A stretch of 64,000 nt of DNA from Bacteroidota bacterium (GCA_038746285.1 JBCDKT010000007.1:1-64000); one strand, 5' to 3'; counted from the stretch's first letter, positions 24,095-32,589 are shown. Notes: generated from the sequence alone by a model not told the origin. Numbers and translations are program-made.

Positions 24095-27000
24095 TCAGGG
24101 AACCAGCGTCATTCGGCGCGTCTCGGCTCGGTCGCCGACGAGGAGGCGGACGACGTAGACCCCTGCCGCGAGGCCGCGCCCGTCGAACCGGACCGTGTGG
24201 GCACCCGCTGCCTGCGGCGCGTCCACGAGCGTTGCCACCCGGCGGCCGAGCACGTCGAAGACCGTGAGCGAGACGTCGCCCGCTTGGCCGAGCGAGTAGG
24301 CGAGCGTGGCCTGGTCGCGGAACGGGTTGGGGTAGGCGGAGTCGAGGCTGAAGGTGACGGGGGCAGTGCTGGGCTCGGAGTCCTCGTTGGCGACGGGAAC
24401 CGGGGCAGGGAAGCCGCCGCCCGAGGTAGTCAGCGCAGCGCGGCCGGACGTGCCGACGACGAGGCTCCGGTTGGCGTCGAAGGCTGCGACGGCCCGGAAG
24501 CTGACGCCGTTGGCGCTTTCGCCGGTCCACGTCTCGCCGCCGTCTTCGGTGCGGAAGACGCCGCCGTTCCCCGCGACGTAGCCGAAGTTCGGCGTGAGGA
24601 AGTCAACGGACCGGGGCGAGGTTGCGTTCGAGGGGAGGTCGAGAATCTCCCACGAGTCAGCATTGCCGTTCTGGCGGGACCGGAGCACACGGCGCGGGGT
24701 GCCCAGGTTCTGCGCGATGTACCAGGTGTCGTCCCCGGCGTAGGTCACGTCCGTCACGGTGGTGGCGACGAACACGTTCTCCCACGTTTGCCCGCCGTCG
24801 GTCGTGCGCCAGGTCCGTCCGGTGCCGCCACTGCCGTTGCCCTCGTCGAGGACGATGCCGGTCTGGGCATCGCGGAAAGCGACGCTGATGCGGTTGAAGA
24901 CAGGACCCGGATTCGTAGGAACGCTCACCCACGTCAGGCCGTCGTCCGTCGAAGTCATGATGCGGTCCTCGCCGGTGGCGTACCACGTGTCGCCGCCGCC
25001 GTGGTCCACGCTGAGCATGGTGCGGGAGGTGCCGGTGTCGGAGAAGGTCCACGTCAGGCCGTCGTCGGTCGAGCGAAGTGTCGTGCCTGTCTTGCCGTTG
25101 CCGCCGACGGCGATGAGCGTCCCGGTATTGGGCCGTCGGGCGATGTCCCACAGCACGGCGTTCAGCCCGTCGACCTCGACCGTCGTCCACGTCCGCCCCC
25201 CGTCGGTCGAGCGGATGATCGACTCCGTGCCGGTGGCGATGACGGTGCGCTCGTCGATGAATACGGCACCGTACAGCCCATTCACGCCGAGGTCGGTCGC
25301 TTTCGGGACCCAGAAGTACTCGGCCGTAGCCTCGCTGCCGCAGTAGGTCTCGACCGGCGTGTCGAGGTCGCTGTCGGGGAAGAGAATGACGTCGAAGCCC
25401 GACGCGGCGGGGTTGTCGCGGAAGTCGCGGAAGTCTGCTTCTTCACACGTCGGTGCCGGGCGGATCGGGAGGCCGAGCGGCTCGGTGGTCCGGCGGCTGG
25501 CACCGCTGAGGTCGGTGAAGACGACGTACGACGACGCGGCTCCGGCGGGGACGAGGAAGGGGTCGGCATCGGAGCCCTCGGTGGTCCAGACCGTGCCGTC
25601 GTCCGACAGCGTCATCGGGACGACGACCTGGGTGCCGCCGTACTGGGTGACGTGGGCCTCGGCGGAGACGACGGGCAGGTTGCCTTTAGCGATGGCGACT
25701 GCCCGGACGCCGAGCAGGTCCTCGGAGAGCGAGGTCGCCGCGATGATCGGGCCGGCGTTTTCGGGATCGGGGCTTGCCATCTGGAGCGTAGCCTGCGTCG
25801 GCATGACGACATTGAGCAGGTTGTCGGGCTGTCCGGCCGCGTTCCACGCCGCCTCGATCGGGCCGAAGGGACCGTCTCCCCCGTACTGCTCGGTCAGCAG
25901 CCAGGCGTCGGGGTAGGCGCGGCCCTCGATGACGAGCGCGTCGCCTGCCGCGTCGATGTCGAGCGCGTCGCCCTCGGTCCCGACGCCGTTGTAGTCGAGA
26001 AAGAGCAGCACGTCGCGGAGCGTATTCTCCGGGCTGGCGGAGGGCGAGCCGGTGTAGACGCGGAACTCGTAGGGGCTGCCCAGGACGCCGAAGGGAATGA
26101 CGGCCTCCGGGTCGTTGGTGTAGCCGAAGTCCACGAGCAGGCGGAGCGTACGCGGCAGAATCTGGCTCTGGAAGTCCGACCACGGGCACGTCTCCTGGCC
26201 CTGCGCGCCGCACCCCCACTGGCTCGTCTCGAACGACCACCGCCGGATGTCGGCGATGATTTCGACGACCTCGATCCGCACCGGGGCTCCGGTCTGGAGC
26301 GCACGCAGCCGGTCGAAGGTGAGCGTGATCCCGAGCGACTCCCCGTTGACGGTCGGCACCACGGGAGGACTCACCGCGCCGGGGTCGAGCGTCTCGATCA
26401 CGTCGTCGGGAAAGATCGTCTGGATGAGGTCGTCGCCGATGAAGACATTGAAGGTCGGGCGGATGTTGCGGGCGGCGGCCCCGCCGGAGTTGCGCACCGC
26501 GACCGAGAGGAACAGAATCCCCGCGTCGCCCAGCGAAGTCTGCGTCGCCGTCTCCCAGTTCAGCTCCTTGCCGGAGGTCTGCTCGCCCGAGTACGACACC
26601 GTCGCCGAGAACGACGCCGTCGCCTCGACGCTGCCCGTCACGCCGCCGGGAAAGCTCGACTCGACGCCCGCCGTGACGGAGGTCGAGACTGTGGCCTCGG
26701 CTCCGTAGGCAATCGTCTCGCTCTCCGAGAGGGTCGTCCCGTTGGAGTCGGTGATGGTGGAGGTCGAGGTGAACGAGTAGCTGCCGAGGGCGACCTCGAT
26801 CACCGGGTAGGCGGCCACAAGCGGGCTGTTGTACGGACGCGGCACGGCGCTGTCCATGTTGACGCCGCTCGCCTCCTGACCGTCGCTGTACGGGTCGCCG
26901 TCGCTCGACCACGAGGCCGGGTCGGTGACGAAGCACGGATTGTCGACGCCCGGCGTGCAGGCTTCAAACACGTCGGGGCCGGCGTTCCAGCGGTAGCCGG

Positions 27001-27100
27001 TTTCTTCGAGCGTGGAGGGCACGCCGTCGCCGTCGGAGTCCTGGGCGACGGCCGGCAGCGTGAGCGTGAACAGGGCGAGGAGGGTAGCGATGCGGGTCAT
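24095..27100 (-). CDS. Secreted protein with PA/binary-toxin-B-like N-region, BNR-type propeller and T9SS domain
   Basis: 1001 residues, frame intact. Residues 1-20 are a signal peptide. Residues 21-100 resemble the calcium-binding domain of the protective-antigen family (DSDGDGVPSTLEETGYRW, SSDGDPYSDGQEASG, NSPLVAAYPVIEV). Residues about 105-325 follow that family's pore-forming region in order: a Ser/Thr/Gly-rich alternating stretch, NWETATQTSLGDAGILFLSV, NIRPTFNVFIGDDLIQTI, LTFDRLRAL, then WSDFQSQILPRTLRL. Residues about 600-880 are Asp-box-like propeller repeats (STDGGRTWTTVE, STDDGLTWTFSD, TEDGGETWTGES). The end is a T9SS domain (YPNPFRDQATLAYSL, FDVLGRRVATLV, AAGVYVVRLL). Surface or secreted location is well supported. 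Pore formation is inference by family resemblance, and no partner enzyme is adjacent. It sits downstream of the ECF sigma/kinase pair and shares an upstream block with the lipoprotein at 30729. Confidence 0.78.
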   Translation of the reverse strand: MTRIATLLALFTLTLPAVAQDSDGDGVPSTLEETGYRWNAGPDVFEACTPGVDNPCFVTDPASWSSDGDPYSDGQEASGVNMDSAVPRPYNSPLVAAYPVIEVALGSYSFTSTSTITDSNGTTLSESETIAYGAEATVSTSVTAGVESSFPGGVTGSVEATASFSATVSYSGEQTSGKELNWETATQTSLGDAGILFLSVAVRNSGGAAARNIRPTFNVFIGDDLIQTIFPDDVIETLDPGAVSPPVVPTVNGESLGITLTFDRLRALQTGAPVRIEVVEIIADIRRWSFETSQWGCGAQGQETCPWSDFQSQILPRTLRLLVDFGYTNDPEAVIPFGVLGSPYEFRVYTGSPSASPENTLRDVLLFLDYNGVGTEGDALDIDAAGDALVIEGRAYPDAWLLTEQYGGDGPFGPIEAAWNAAGQPDNLLNVVMPTQATLQMASPDPENAGPIIAATSLSEDLLGVRAVAIAKGNLPVVSAEAHVTQYGGTQVVVPMTLSDDGTVWTTEGSDADPFLVPAGAASSYVVFTDLSGASRRTTEPLGLPIRPAPTCEEADFRDFRDNPAASGFDVILFPDSDLDTPVETYCGSEATAEYFWVPKATDLGVNGLYGAVFIDERTVIATGTESIIRSTDGGRTWTTVEVDGLNAVLWDIARRPNTGTLIAVGGNGKTGTTLRSTDDGLTWTFSDTGTSRTMLSVDHGGGDTWYATGEDRIMTSTDDGLTWVSVPTNPGPVFNRISVAFRDAQTGIVLDEGNGSGGTGRTWRTTDGGQTWENVFVATTVTDVTYAGDDTWYIAQNLGTPRRVLRSRQNGNADSWEILDLPSNATSPRSVDFLTPNFGYVAGNGGVFRTEDGGETWTGESANGVSFRAVAAFDANRSLVVGTSGRAALTTSGGGFPAPVPVANEDSEPSTAPVTFSLDSAYPNPFRDQATLAYSLGQAGDVSLTVFDVLGRRVATLVDAPQAAGAHTVRFDGRGLAAGVYVVRLLVGDRAETRRMTLVP

Positions 27101-27170
27101 GGTGCTGGAGGTTGAACGGATACTCTATCCCCTCACGCAGCACCTCGGCCCCAAACCGATCATCGCACGG
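27101..27170 (-). promoter_or_regulatory. Conserved upstream block of the PA-like gene (copy 1)
   Basis: On the minus strand 27170-27131 aligns without gaps to plus-strand 30631-30670 at 32 of 40 positions, with exact runs ATGATCGGT, GGCCG and TGCTGCGTGAGG. A second matching stretch (TTCAACCTCCAGCAC against TTTGACCTCCAACAC, 12 of 15) lies just before each coding region. No standard TATCTTxG box is present here, so a promoter for the adjacent ECF sigma factor is a reasonable reading. Confidence 0.6.
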
Positions 27171-29942
27171 TCAACTTTCTTGCCTGGCCGCGCGGACGGC
27201 GGCGAGCCGGTCGTTGGCTTGCGCGGTGAGCGACCCGCCTGCCCCGGCCTCGCGCAGCCGGGCGAGGCTCTCGGTCAGCACGCGCTCGGCCTCATCGAAC
27301 CGCTCCAGCGCAGCCAGGGCATCGCTCAGCCGCCGCTCCGATTGCGCCGTAAGCCGGTGCCCCGGCGGCAGCCCGTCGCGGCGCACGGCGACCGCCTCGC
27401 GGAGCAGGGTGACGGCCTCGCCGTGCGCCGCGCGCTGGGTCAGAAACGTACCCAGGCTCGTCAGCGGAAACCCGAAATCGGTGCTGCCGGCGGGGAGGGC
27501 GGCCCGGAGCGTGGCGAGCGACTCGCGGTAGAGCGCCTCGGCCTCGGCGTCGCGGCCCTGCGTCTCGCGCAGTTCGGCGAGGTTGTGGAGTGCCGGGGCG
27601 AGAAGTGCGGGCTCGGGCCGGTCGCTCCGTCGGTAGATGGCGAGCGCTTCCTCCTGCGCGGCTCCGGCCGCGCCGAGGTCGCCGCGCGCGTCGTGGAGCC
27701 GGGCGAGGCTGTTAAGCAGGTTTGCGACGCGCGGATGGTCCGGCCCGAGGCGGTCGCGGCGGATCGTCAGGGCACGCTCGTAGAGAGCGAGGGCTTCGTC
27801 GTAGGCTTCCTGGTCGCGCAGGGCCGAGGCCAGGTTGCGCATCACGGTCGCCGTCTCGGGGTGATCGCTGCCATAGACCCGCTGCGTGACGGCGAGCGCC
27901 TGACGGTACGCGCTCACGGCGGCCTCGATGTCACCTCGCTCGCGCCGGATGACGCCGAGGTTGACGAGCGTCGTTGCCACGAACGGGTGGTCGTCGCCGT
28001 AGACCTGCTGCTCGATCACCAGCGCTTCGACGGTAAAGGCCTCGGCCTCGTCCAGACGGCCGACGCGCTCCAGCAGTTCGCCGAGGGTACCCAGCGTCAG
28101 AGCCAGGTCTTCGGAGGAGTCGGGGAGCACCTGGCGCTGGACGGCTAGGGCCTCGCGCAGATGAGTTTCGGCATCGTCGTACGCGCCCCGCGCCTGTGCA
28201 ACTTCCCCAAGATCGCGCAGCGTCTTGGCGGTCTCGGGATGGACGCGGCCGAGGGTCGCCTCATGAAGCCGGAGCGCCTCCTCGGTAACCTCCTGTGCTT
28301 CCTCGGTGCGGTCGAGGCGGCGGAGCGCCGTGCCGTGCCGGCGGAGCGACAGGGCGAGCGCGCCGCCGTCGCCGGCCGGCCGCCGGAGCGCGACGGCGCG
28401 GCGAAGCAGCGGCTCCGCCTGCGCCGGGTCGCCGAGGTTGAGGTAGATCTCGCCGAGCGTCCCGAGGAGGTCGGCCTGCGTAGCCGGCTGCCCGCCGAGC
28501 GCGTCGATGCGTGCGACGCCCGAGGCGAGGAGGTCGCGCACGGAGAGCGTGTCGCCCAGCGTCTGGAGCGGGTCCGACGCTTCGAAGAGATCGGTCAGGA
28601 AGGCGGCGATCTCGGTGGCCTTGCCAGCCTCTCGCTCGGCCCGGTCGCGGGCATCGGCGAGGCGCGCTGTGTACACCCCGACGACCGCCGCCAGTAGGAC
28701 GATCACCCCGGCTGCCGTCAGCACGCCCGTGCGGTGGCGCGAGGCGAACTTGCGCACGCGGTAGCCGACGGTCGCCCGCCGCGCCCGGATCGGCTCGCCC
28801 TGCCGGTGGCGGCGCACGTCCTCGATGAACGCCTCGACGGACGAGTAGCGCCGCTCGGGATCTTTTTCCAGCGCCTTGAGGATGACCGTGTCGAGGTCGC
28901 CCGCGAGGCGGCGGCGCAGGCGGTCCGGGGTCGCGCTGCGCGCGTGAGCGACGCCCTCCGGCGTCACGGCCCGGCCGCTCTTCGTGGCCTCGGGCGGCAG
29001 CGTCTGGGCGATAGCCAGGCTCGGGGCGACGGGGTCCTCTTCGAGGATCGACCGCTCGAACTGCTTGGTGCGGTTCCGGCCCAGCGCGTGCGGACGGCGG
29101 CCGGTGAGGAGTTCGTAGAGCAGCACGCCGAGCGCGTACACGTCGGCGGCGGTCGTGACGGCCTCGCCCCGGATCTGCTCGGGCGCGGCATACTCCAGCG
29201 TCATCGGCCGGAGCCCGGTCCAGGTCAGGTCGCTGTCCTGCTCCACGTCGAGCAGGCGGGCGATGCCGAAGTCGAGCAGCTTGACCTGCGGGACTCCCCC
29301 CGCGTCTTCGGCGACGAGGATATTCGATGGCTTGAGGTCGCGGTGGACGACGAGCGACCGGTGCGCGAACGCGACCGCCGCGCACGCCTGCTCGAAGAGC
29401 GCGAGCCGCGCCTCGACCCCGAGCGCGCGCGCGTCGCAGTACGCCGTGACCGGCTCGCCGCGCACAAACTCCATCGCGAAGTAGGGCCGCCCGTCGCCCG
29501 CCACGCCGCCGTCGAGGAGGCGGGCGATGTGGGGATGCTCCAGCCGGGCGAGGATCTGGCGCTCCTGCTCGAAGCGCCGGAGGATGGCCTCGGAGTCCAT
29601 CCCGCGCTTGACGATCTTCAGCGCCACCGTCTGCTCGAAGGCTCCGTCGGCGCGCTCGGCGCGGTAGACGGCCCCCATGCCGCCGCGCCCGACCTCCTCG
29701 GCGATGCGGTACGGCCCGACCGCCTCGCCCTCCATCGAGAGCAGCCCCGGCAGGTCGACGGCGTCAGCGGCGAAGCCTTCGAAGAGGGTGTGGACCTCGA
29801 CGTCGAGGAGGGAGGCGACCTCGCGGTAGAGCGCGGCGTCGCCGCGGCAGGCACGGCGGAGAAAGGGTTCGCGCTCCGCCGGTTCGCGGTCGAGGGCGGC
29901 TTCGAAGAGGGTCTGAATCGAGGTCCAGCGGGCGGCGTCCAT
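27171..29942 (-). CDS. Membrane Ser/Thr protein kinase with TPR sensor/output region
   Basis: 923 residues. A short N-terminal helical region (1-70) is followed by a PknB-type kinase domain (about 75-380) with Gly loop GRGGMG (85-90), Lys109, catalytic HRDLKPSN (His200-Asp202), DFG at 224-226 and the APE motif (YAAPEQIRG). One membrane helix lies at about 405-428. The extracytoplasmic remainder has about 10 TPR_12-like units (HPETAKTLRDLGEVAQARGAYDDAE, HPFVATTLVNLGVIRRERGDIEAAV). It lies 63 bp downstream of an ECF sigma factor in the same direction. Sigma-kinase pairs of this type are common, and the kinase probably relays a signal to that sigma factor. All key catalytic residues are present. 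Confidence 0.93.
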   Translation of the reverse strand: MDAARWTSIQTLFEAALDREPAEREPFLRRACRGDAALYREVASLLDVEVHTLFEGFAADAVDLPGLLSMEGEAVGPYRIAEEVGRGGMGAVYRAERADGAFEQTVALKIVKRGMDSEAILRRFEQERQILARLEHPHIARLLDGGVAGDGRPYFAMEFVRGEPVTAYCDARALGVEARLALFEQACAAVAFAHRSLVVHRDLKPSNILVAEDAGGVPQVKLLDFGIARLLDVEQDSDLTWTGLRPMTLEYAAPEQIRGEAVTTAADVYALGVLLYELLTGRRPHALGRNRTKQFERSILEEDPVAPSLAIAQTLPPEATKSGRAVTPEGVAHARSATPDRLRRRLAGDLDTVILKALEKDPERRYSSVEAFIEDVRRHRQGEPIRARRATVGYRVRKFASRHRTGVLTAAGVIVLLAAVVGVYTARLADARDRAEREAGKATEIAAFLTDLFEASDPLQTLGDTLSVRDLLASGVARIDALGGQPATQADLLGTLGEIYLNLGDPAQAEPLLRRAVALRRPAGDGGALALSLRRHGTALRRLDRTEEAQEVTEEALRLHEATLGRVHPETAKTLRDLGEVAQARGAYDDAETHLREALAVQRQVLPDSSEDLALTLGTLGELLERVGRLDEAEAFTVEALVIEQQVYGDDHPFVATTLVNLGVIRRERGDIEAAVSAYRQALAVTQRVYGSDHPETATVMRNLASALRDQEAYDEALALYERALTIRRDRLGPDHPRVANLLNSLARLHDARGDLGAAGAAQEEALAIYRRSDRPEPALLAPALHNLAELRETQGRDAEAEALYRESLATLRAALPAGSTDFGFPLTSLGTFLTQRAAHGEAVTLLREAVAVRRDGLPPGHRLTAQSERRLSDALAALERFDEAERVLTESLARLREAGAGGSLTAQANDRLAAVRAARQES

Positions 29943-30005
29943 CGGCAGAGCACGGGTGCAAGGCGGGTCGTCAGACCGATACGCAGGAAATCTCGCTGCG
30001 ACCGC

Positions 30006-30578
30006 TCAGTCCGGTAGGTCGTCGGCTAGTTCGCGGCTGAGCCAGGCTTTGGCGAAGGTCCAGTCGCGCCGCACGGTCGGGACGGAAATGCCGAGCACCT
30101 CGGCGATTTCTTCCTGCGTCAGGCCGCCGAAGAAGCGGTACTCGACGACCTTGCCCTGGCGCTCGCTCATCGCCGAGAGCCGTTCGAGCGCCGTGTCGAG
30201 CGCGATCAGGTCCTCCGCCTTCGTCTCGCGTGCCGGGCTGCCCATGCCCTCCTCGAACGTGGCGAGGGCTTCGCCGCCGCCGCGCTTCTCGGCGTTGCGC
30301 TTGTGGGCGTAGTTGACGAGGATGCGCCGCATCGCGGTCGAGGCAATGGCGAAGAAGTGGGCGCGGTTCTGCCAGGTGACGCGGTCCTGCTTGACGAGCT
30401 TGAGGTAGGCCTCGTGGACGAGCGCGGTCGTGTTGAGCGTGTGGTCGGCGCGCTCGCGGCGGAGCTGGCCGTGCGCCATCGCCTGCAGCTCGTCGTAGAT
30501 GCGCGGCAAGATCGCGTTGACGGCGTTCTCGTCGCCGCCGCTGAGGTCCGCGAGCAGTTCGGTGATGTCGTGCTCCAT
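30006..30578 (-). CDS. ECF-family RNA polymerase sigma factor (kinase-associated type)
   Basis: 190 residues with sigma region 2 (about 14-90: AILPRIYDELQAMAHGQLRRE, ALVHEAYLKLV, FFAIASTAMRRILVNYAHKR) and region 4 (about 128-185: ERQGKVVEYRFFGGLTQEEIAEVLGISVPTVRRDWTFAKAWLSREL). The sequence fits the TIGR02999-like ECF group usually encoded next to Ser/Thr kinases. The kinase gene follows directly. Likely targets include the two genes sharing the block at 27131-27170 and 30631-30670, by inference. Confidence 0.93.
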   Translation of the reverse strand: MEHDITELLADLSGGDENAVNAILPRIYDELQAMAHGQLRRERADHTLNTTALVHEAYLKLVKQDRVTWQNRAHFFAIASTAMRRILVNYAHKRNAEKRGGGEALATFEEGMGSPARETKAEDLIALDTALERLSAMSERQGKVVEYRFFGGLTQEEIAEVLGISVPTVRRDWTFAKAWLSRELADDLPD

Positions 30579-30600
30579 CTAGGCATAGATCGGATACCAG

Positions 30601-30608
30601 GAAAACTA
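30601..30608 (-). promoter_or_regulatory. Possible -7 box of the sigma-kinase operon
   Basis: TAGTTTTC on the minus strand, 22 bases upstream of the sigma factor start. It is a weak match to TAnnTTTG. Confidence 0.35.
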
Positions 30609-30630
30609 CGGGCGCTAGCCGAAGAAAAAG

Positions 30631-30670
30631 GCGTGCCATGATCGGTCGGCGGCCGGAATGCTGCGTGAGG
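30631..30670 (+). promoter_or_regulatory. Conserved upstream block of the SbsA-like lipoprotein gene (copy 2)
   Basis: This is the plus-strand partner of the block at 27131-27170, same spacing throughout. ATGATCGGT (30638-30646) and TGCTGCGTGAGG (30659-30670) are separated by 12 bases containing GGCCG, a layout compatible with -35 and -10 elements. The coding start is 58 bases downstream. Confidence 0.6.
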
Positions 30671-30728
30671 GGGTGAAGGCCAGCGCATCGGCCCCCGACT
30701 TTGACCTCCAACACAACGGACGAAACCC

Positions 30729-31757
30729 ATGCAGACTCTCACGACCTTCCCGATTACGCGCTGGCTCGCTGCGCTTGTGCTCGCCCTCAGCCTCGCCGCC
30801 TGCGACAGCGGCGACAGCGGCGACGGCGGTGGCGGCGGTGATGCCGACACCACGGCCCCGGTTCTCCTCTCGGCCGACTCAGACGACGGCGTGACGATCA
30901 CGGCGACGTTCGACGAAGCCCTCGACCCCACCTCCGTCACATCGGCGGCTTTCACCGTCACACCCGGCGCTGCGGTGGCCTCGGCAAGCGGCACCGGCAC
31001 CCAGGTCACGATTGTGCTCGCCAGCGAACTCAGCGATGACGAGCGCGTCACCTACACCGTCACGGCGAACGGCGTCCGCGATGCAGCCGGCAACGTCGCC
31101 AACGGCACCTCGGCGGCCTTTCCCTTCGGCGGCAGCTCCGGCAGCGCGAGCCAGGAACTTGGCGCGGCCTACCCCAACGCGGGCGACAGCCGCATCAACT
31201 TCTTCAACACCGACGGCGACCGCTTCCTCCTCTTCAACCCCGTGACGGGAGCCGTCTCCGACGCCGACGACCTGAACGACGTAGAGGACGGCAACCTCCC
31301 GCTCGGCGACGTTGGGGCCGCGGCCAGCGTCTTCGGTGACGACGAAACGTACTTCTTCGCTCTCGACGGCGATACCTACACCACCTACGAGCGCGACAAG
31401 GCCGCCTTCGACACCGAATCCTCGTTCGAAGACGAGTTCGACGACTTCGGCTACGACCTCAGCGGCATCGGCGCGGCCTACGGCTCCGACGGCGAGAGCG
31501 TCATCCTCTTCAACCGCAACGGGACGGAGTGGCAAGAGTGGTTCACCGGCTCCGACGGCTTCTCGAACGTGTTCGACTTTCCGGCTGACTTCGGGAACGG
31601 CTCTGCCCCCATCTCGTCGGTGGGTGCCGCCTTCTTCCAGGAAGAGAGCGGCGACGTCTACCTCATCAACCGCCAGGGCACGATGTACACCATCTTTACG
31701 GGCAGCGGCTTCACCGCAGCCTTCCCAATCAGCGAACTGGGCGACTTCGAGTTCTAG
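30729..31757 (+). CDS. Lipoprotein with SbsA-type Ig-like domain
   Basis: 342 residues. The signal sequence ends in a lipobox (LSLAAC), followed by a Gly/Asp-rich linker. Residues about 45-140 form an Ig-like SbsA domain (APVLLSADSDDGVTITATFDEAL, VTYTVTANGVRDAAGN). The remainder contains about four repeats beginning (I/V)GAA with alternating strands and DGD or NRNG turns (INFFNTDGDRFLLFNP, YFFALDGDTYTTYE, VILFNRNGTEWQEWF, VYLINRQGTMYTIF), suggesting a small propeller or haemopexin-like fold. It is divergent from the sigma-kinase operon and shares an upstream block with the PA-like gene. The function is unknown. Confidence 0.85.
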   Translation: MQTLTTFPITRWLAALVLALSLAACDSGDSGDGGGGGDADTTAPVLLSADSDDGVTITATFDEALDPTSVTSAAFTVTPGAAVASASGTGTQVTIVLASELSDDERVTYTVTANGVRDAAGNVANGTSAAFPFGGSSGSASQELGAAYPNAGDSRINFFNTDGDRFLLFNPVTGAVSDADDLNDVEDGNLPLGDVGAAASVFGDDETYFFALDGDTYTTYERDKAAFDTESSFEDEFDDFGYDLSGIGAAYGSDGESVILFNRNGTEWQEWFTGSDGFSNVFDFPADFGNGSAPISSVGAAFFQEESGDVYLINRQGTMYTIFTGSGFTAAFPISELGDFEF

Positions 31758-31779
31758 GTCCGTTCGAGTTCTAGGTTCG
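31746..31779 (+). repeat. 17-bp tandem duplication over the lipoprotein stop codon
   Basis: TTCGAGTTCTAGGTCCG is followed directly by TTCGAGTTCTAGGTTCG. The first copy encodes the last residues and the TAG stop; the second lies outside the gene. Confidence 0.6.
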
Positions 31780-31804
31780 GCTGACTTCCTCCGAGTCGCC
31801 GGTG

Positions 31805-31841
31805 CGGCGGGGGCAGGCTTATGTAGAGTCTGTCCCCGCCG
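31805..31841. terminator. Bidirectional terminator between convergent genes
   Basis: CGGCGGGG (31805-31812) pairs with CCCCGCCG (31834-31841), extended by CAG/CTG inside, and is followed by TTT on the plus strand. It overlaps the 3' end of the minus-strand glycosyltransferase. Confidence 0.6.
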
Positions 31842-32589
31842 TTTGCTTGTGGGTCGGGTAGAACCGCGCCACGCGCTCCGGGTCCACGCCGAGGCACCAC
31901 GCGCCCCAGAGTGCCCAGTTGCGAAGCTGCTGCCGGAGCGCTCCGACGGCCTCGAACCGACGGGCGCTCGTCACGACAGCCTCGGGCAGGAACGCGAACC
32001 GGCCCCGCCGCCGGAGCGACCGGACGAGGTCGAGTTCCTCGAAGATGGGCTGGTCCGGGAAGCCGCCGACGGCGTCGAAGTCGGTGCGGCGAACGAAGAG
32101 GGCGCGGTCCCCGAAGGCCCAGCGGTGCCAGTGCATCCAGGCCGGGCGCGACCAGAGCCAGAGCCAGAACCCGCCCCGGTCGAAGCGCAGCCGGAAGCAG
32201 CCTGCGGTGCTGCCGCCGTGCAGCGCCTCGCGAACGCAGTCCAGCGCGCCGTCGGGGAGCTGGGTGTCGGCGTGGAGAAAGAGGAGCGCGTCGCCCGTGG
32301 CCATCGCCGCGCCAGCGTTCATCTGCCGGGCCCGTCCTCGCGGTGCGCACACGACGGTCACGCCTGCCCGGCCTGCGATCTGCCGCGTCGCGTCGCCCGA
32401 GCCGCCGTCCGCGACGATGATCTCCTTCGGCCCCGGCTGCCCGAGCGCGCTCGCCAGCGTCGCCGGAAGCGTCTCTTCCTCGTCGAGCGCTGGGATGATG
32501 ATCGAAACGACGAGCGACGCGTGACGGGTGGCGAGTTCGTCTCGGCACCCCTTCGTCGCTCGTCGTTCGTCGCTCGTCGCTGGGCTCAC
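31819..32589 (-). CDS. Family 2 glycosyltransferase (TIGR04283-like)
   Basis: 256 residues. The GTG at 32589 overlaps the upstream TGA (GTGA), which is the best start; no ATG is near. The GT-A core has VSIIIPALDEEETLPATLAS, IIVADGGSGD (the DxD-like nucleotide-binding part) and ALLFLHADTQLP, with FEELDLVRSLRRRG as the acceptor-side helix. Related proteins are often near selenium or radical-SAM genes, not so here. The first 27 residues (SPATSDERRATKG...) are encoded by a purine/pyrimidine dyad and are probably non-conserved. Confidence 0.85.
   Translation of the reverse strand: MSPATSDERRATKGCRDELATRHASLVVSIIIPALDEEETLPATLASALGQPGPKEIIVADGGSGDATRQIAGRAGVTVVCAPRGRARQMNAGAAMATGDALLFLHADTQLPDGALDCVREALHGGSTAGCFRLRFDRGGFWLWLWSRPAWMHWHRWAFGDRALFVRRTDFDAVGGFPDQPIFEELDLVRSLRRRGRFAFLPEAVVTSARRFEAVGALRQQLRNWALWGAWCLGVDPERVARFYPTHKQTAGTDST
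32507..32586 (-). repeat. Purine/pyrimidine dyad at the glycosyltransferase 5' end
   Basis: On the minus strand GACGAGCGACGAACGACGAG-type sequence is followed by CGTCGCTCGTCG, giving a perfect 12-bp stem. Unlike most others it is translated, as the first codons of the glycosyltransferase. It shares an exact 16-mer with the atpD/atpC dyad. Confidence 0.65.

Noticed and set aside
24197-27115. 972-residue plus-strand open frame opposite the PA-like gene
   Set aside because: The opposite strand encodes a signal peptide, recognisable domains and a T9SS tail; this frame is Arg/Gly/Val-rich noise.
27171-30578. A third copy of the 40-bp block upstream of the sigma factor itself
   Set aside because: The minus strand just upstream of 30578 has no matching words; autoregulation by the same motif is not supported.
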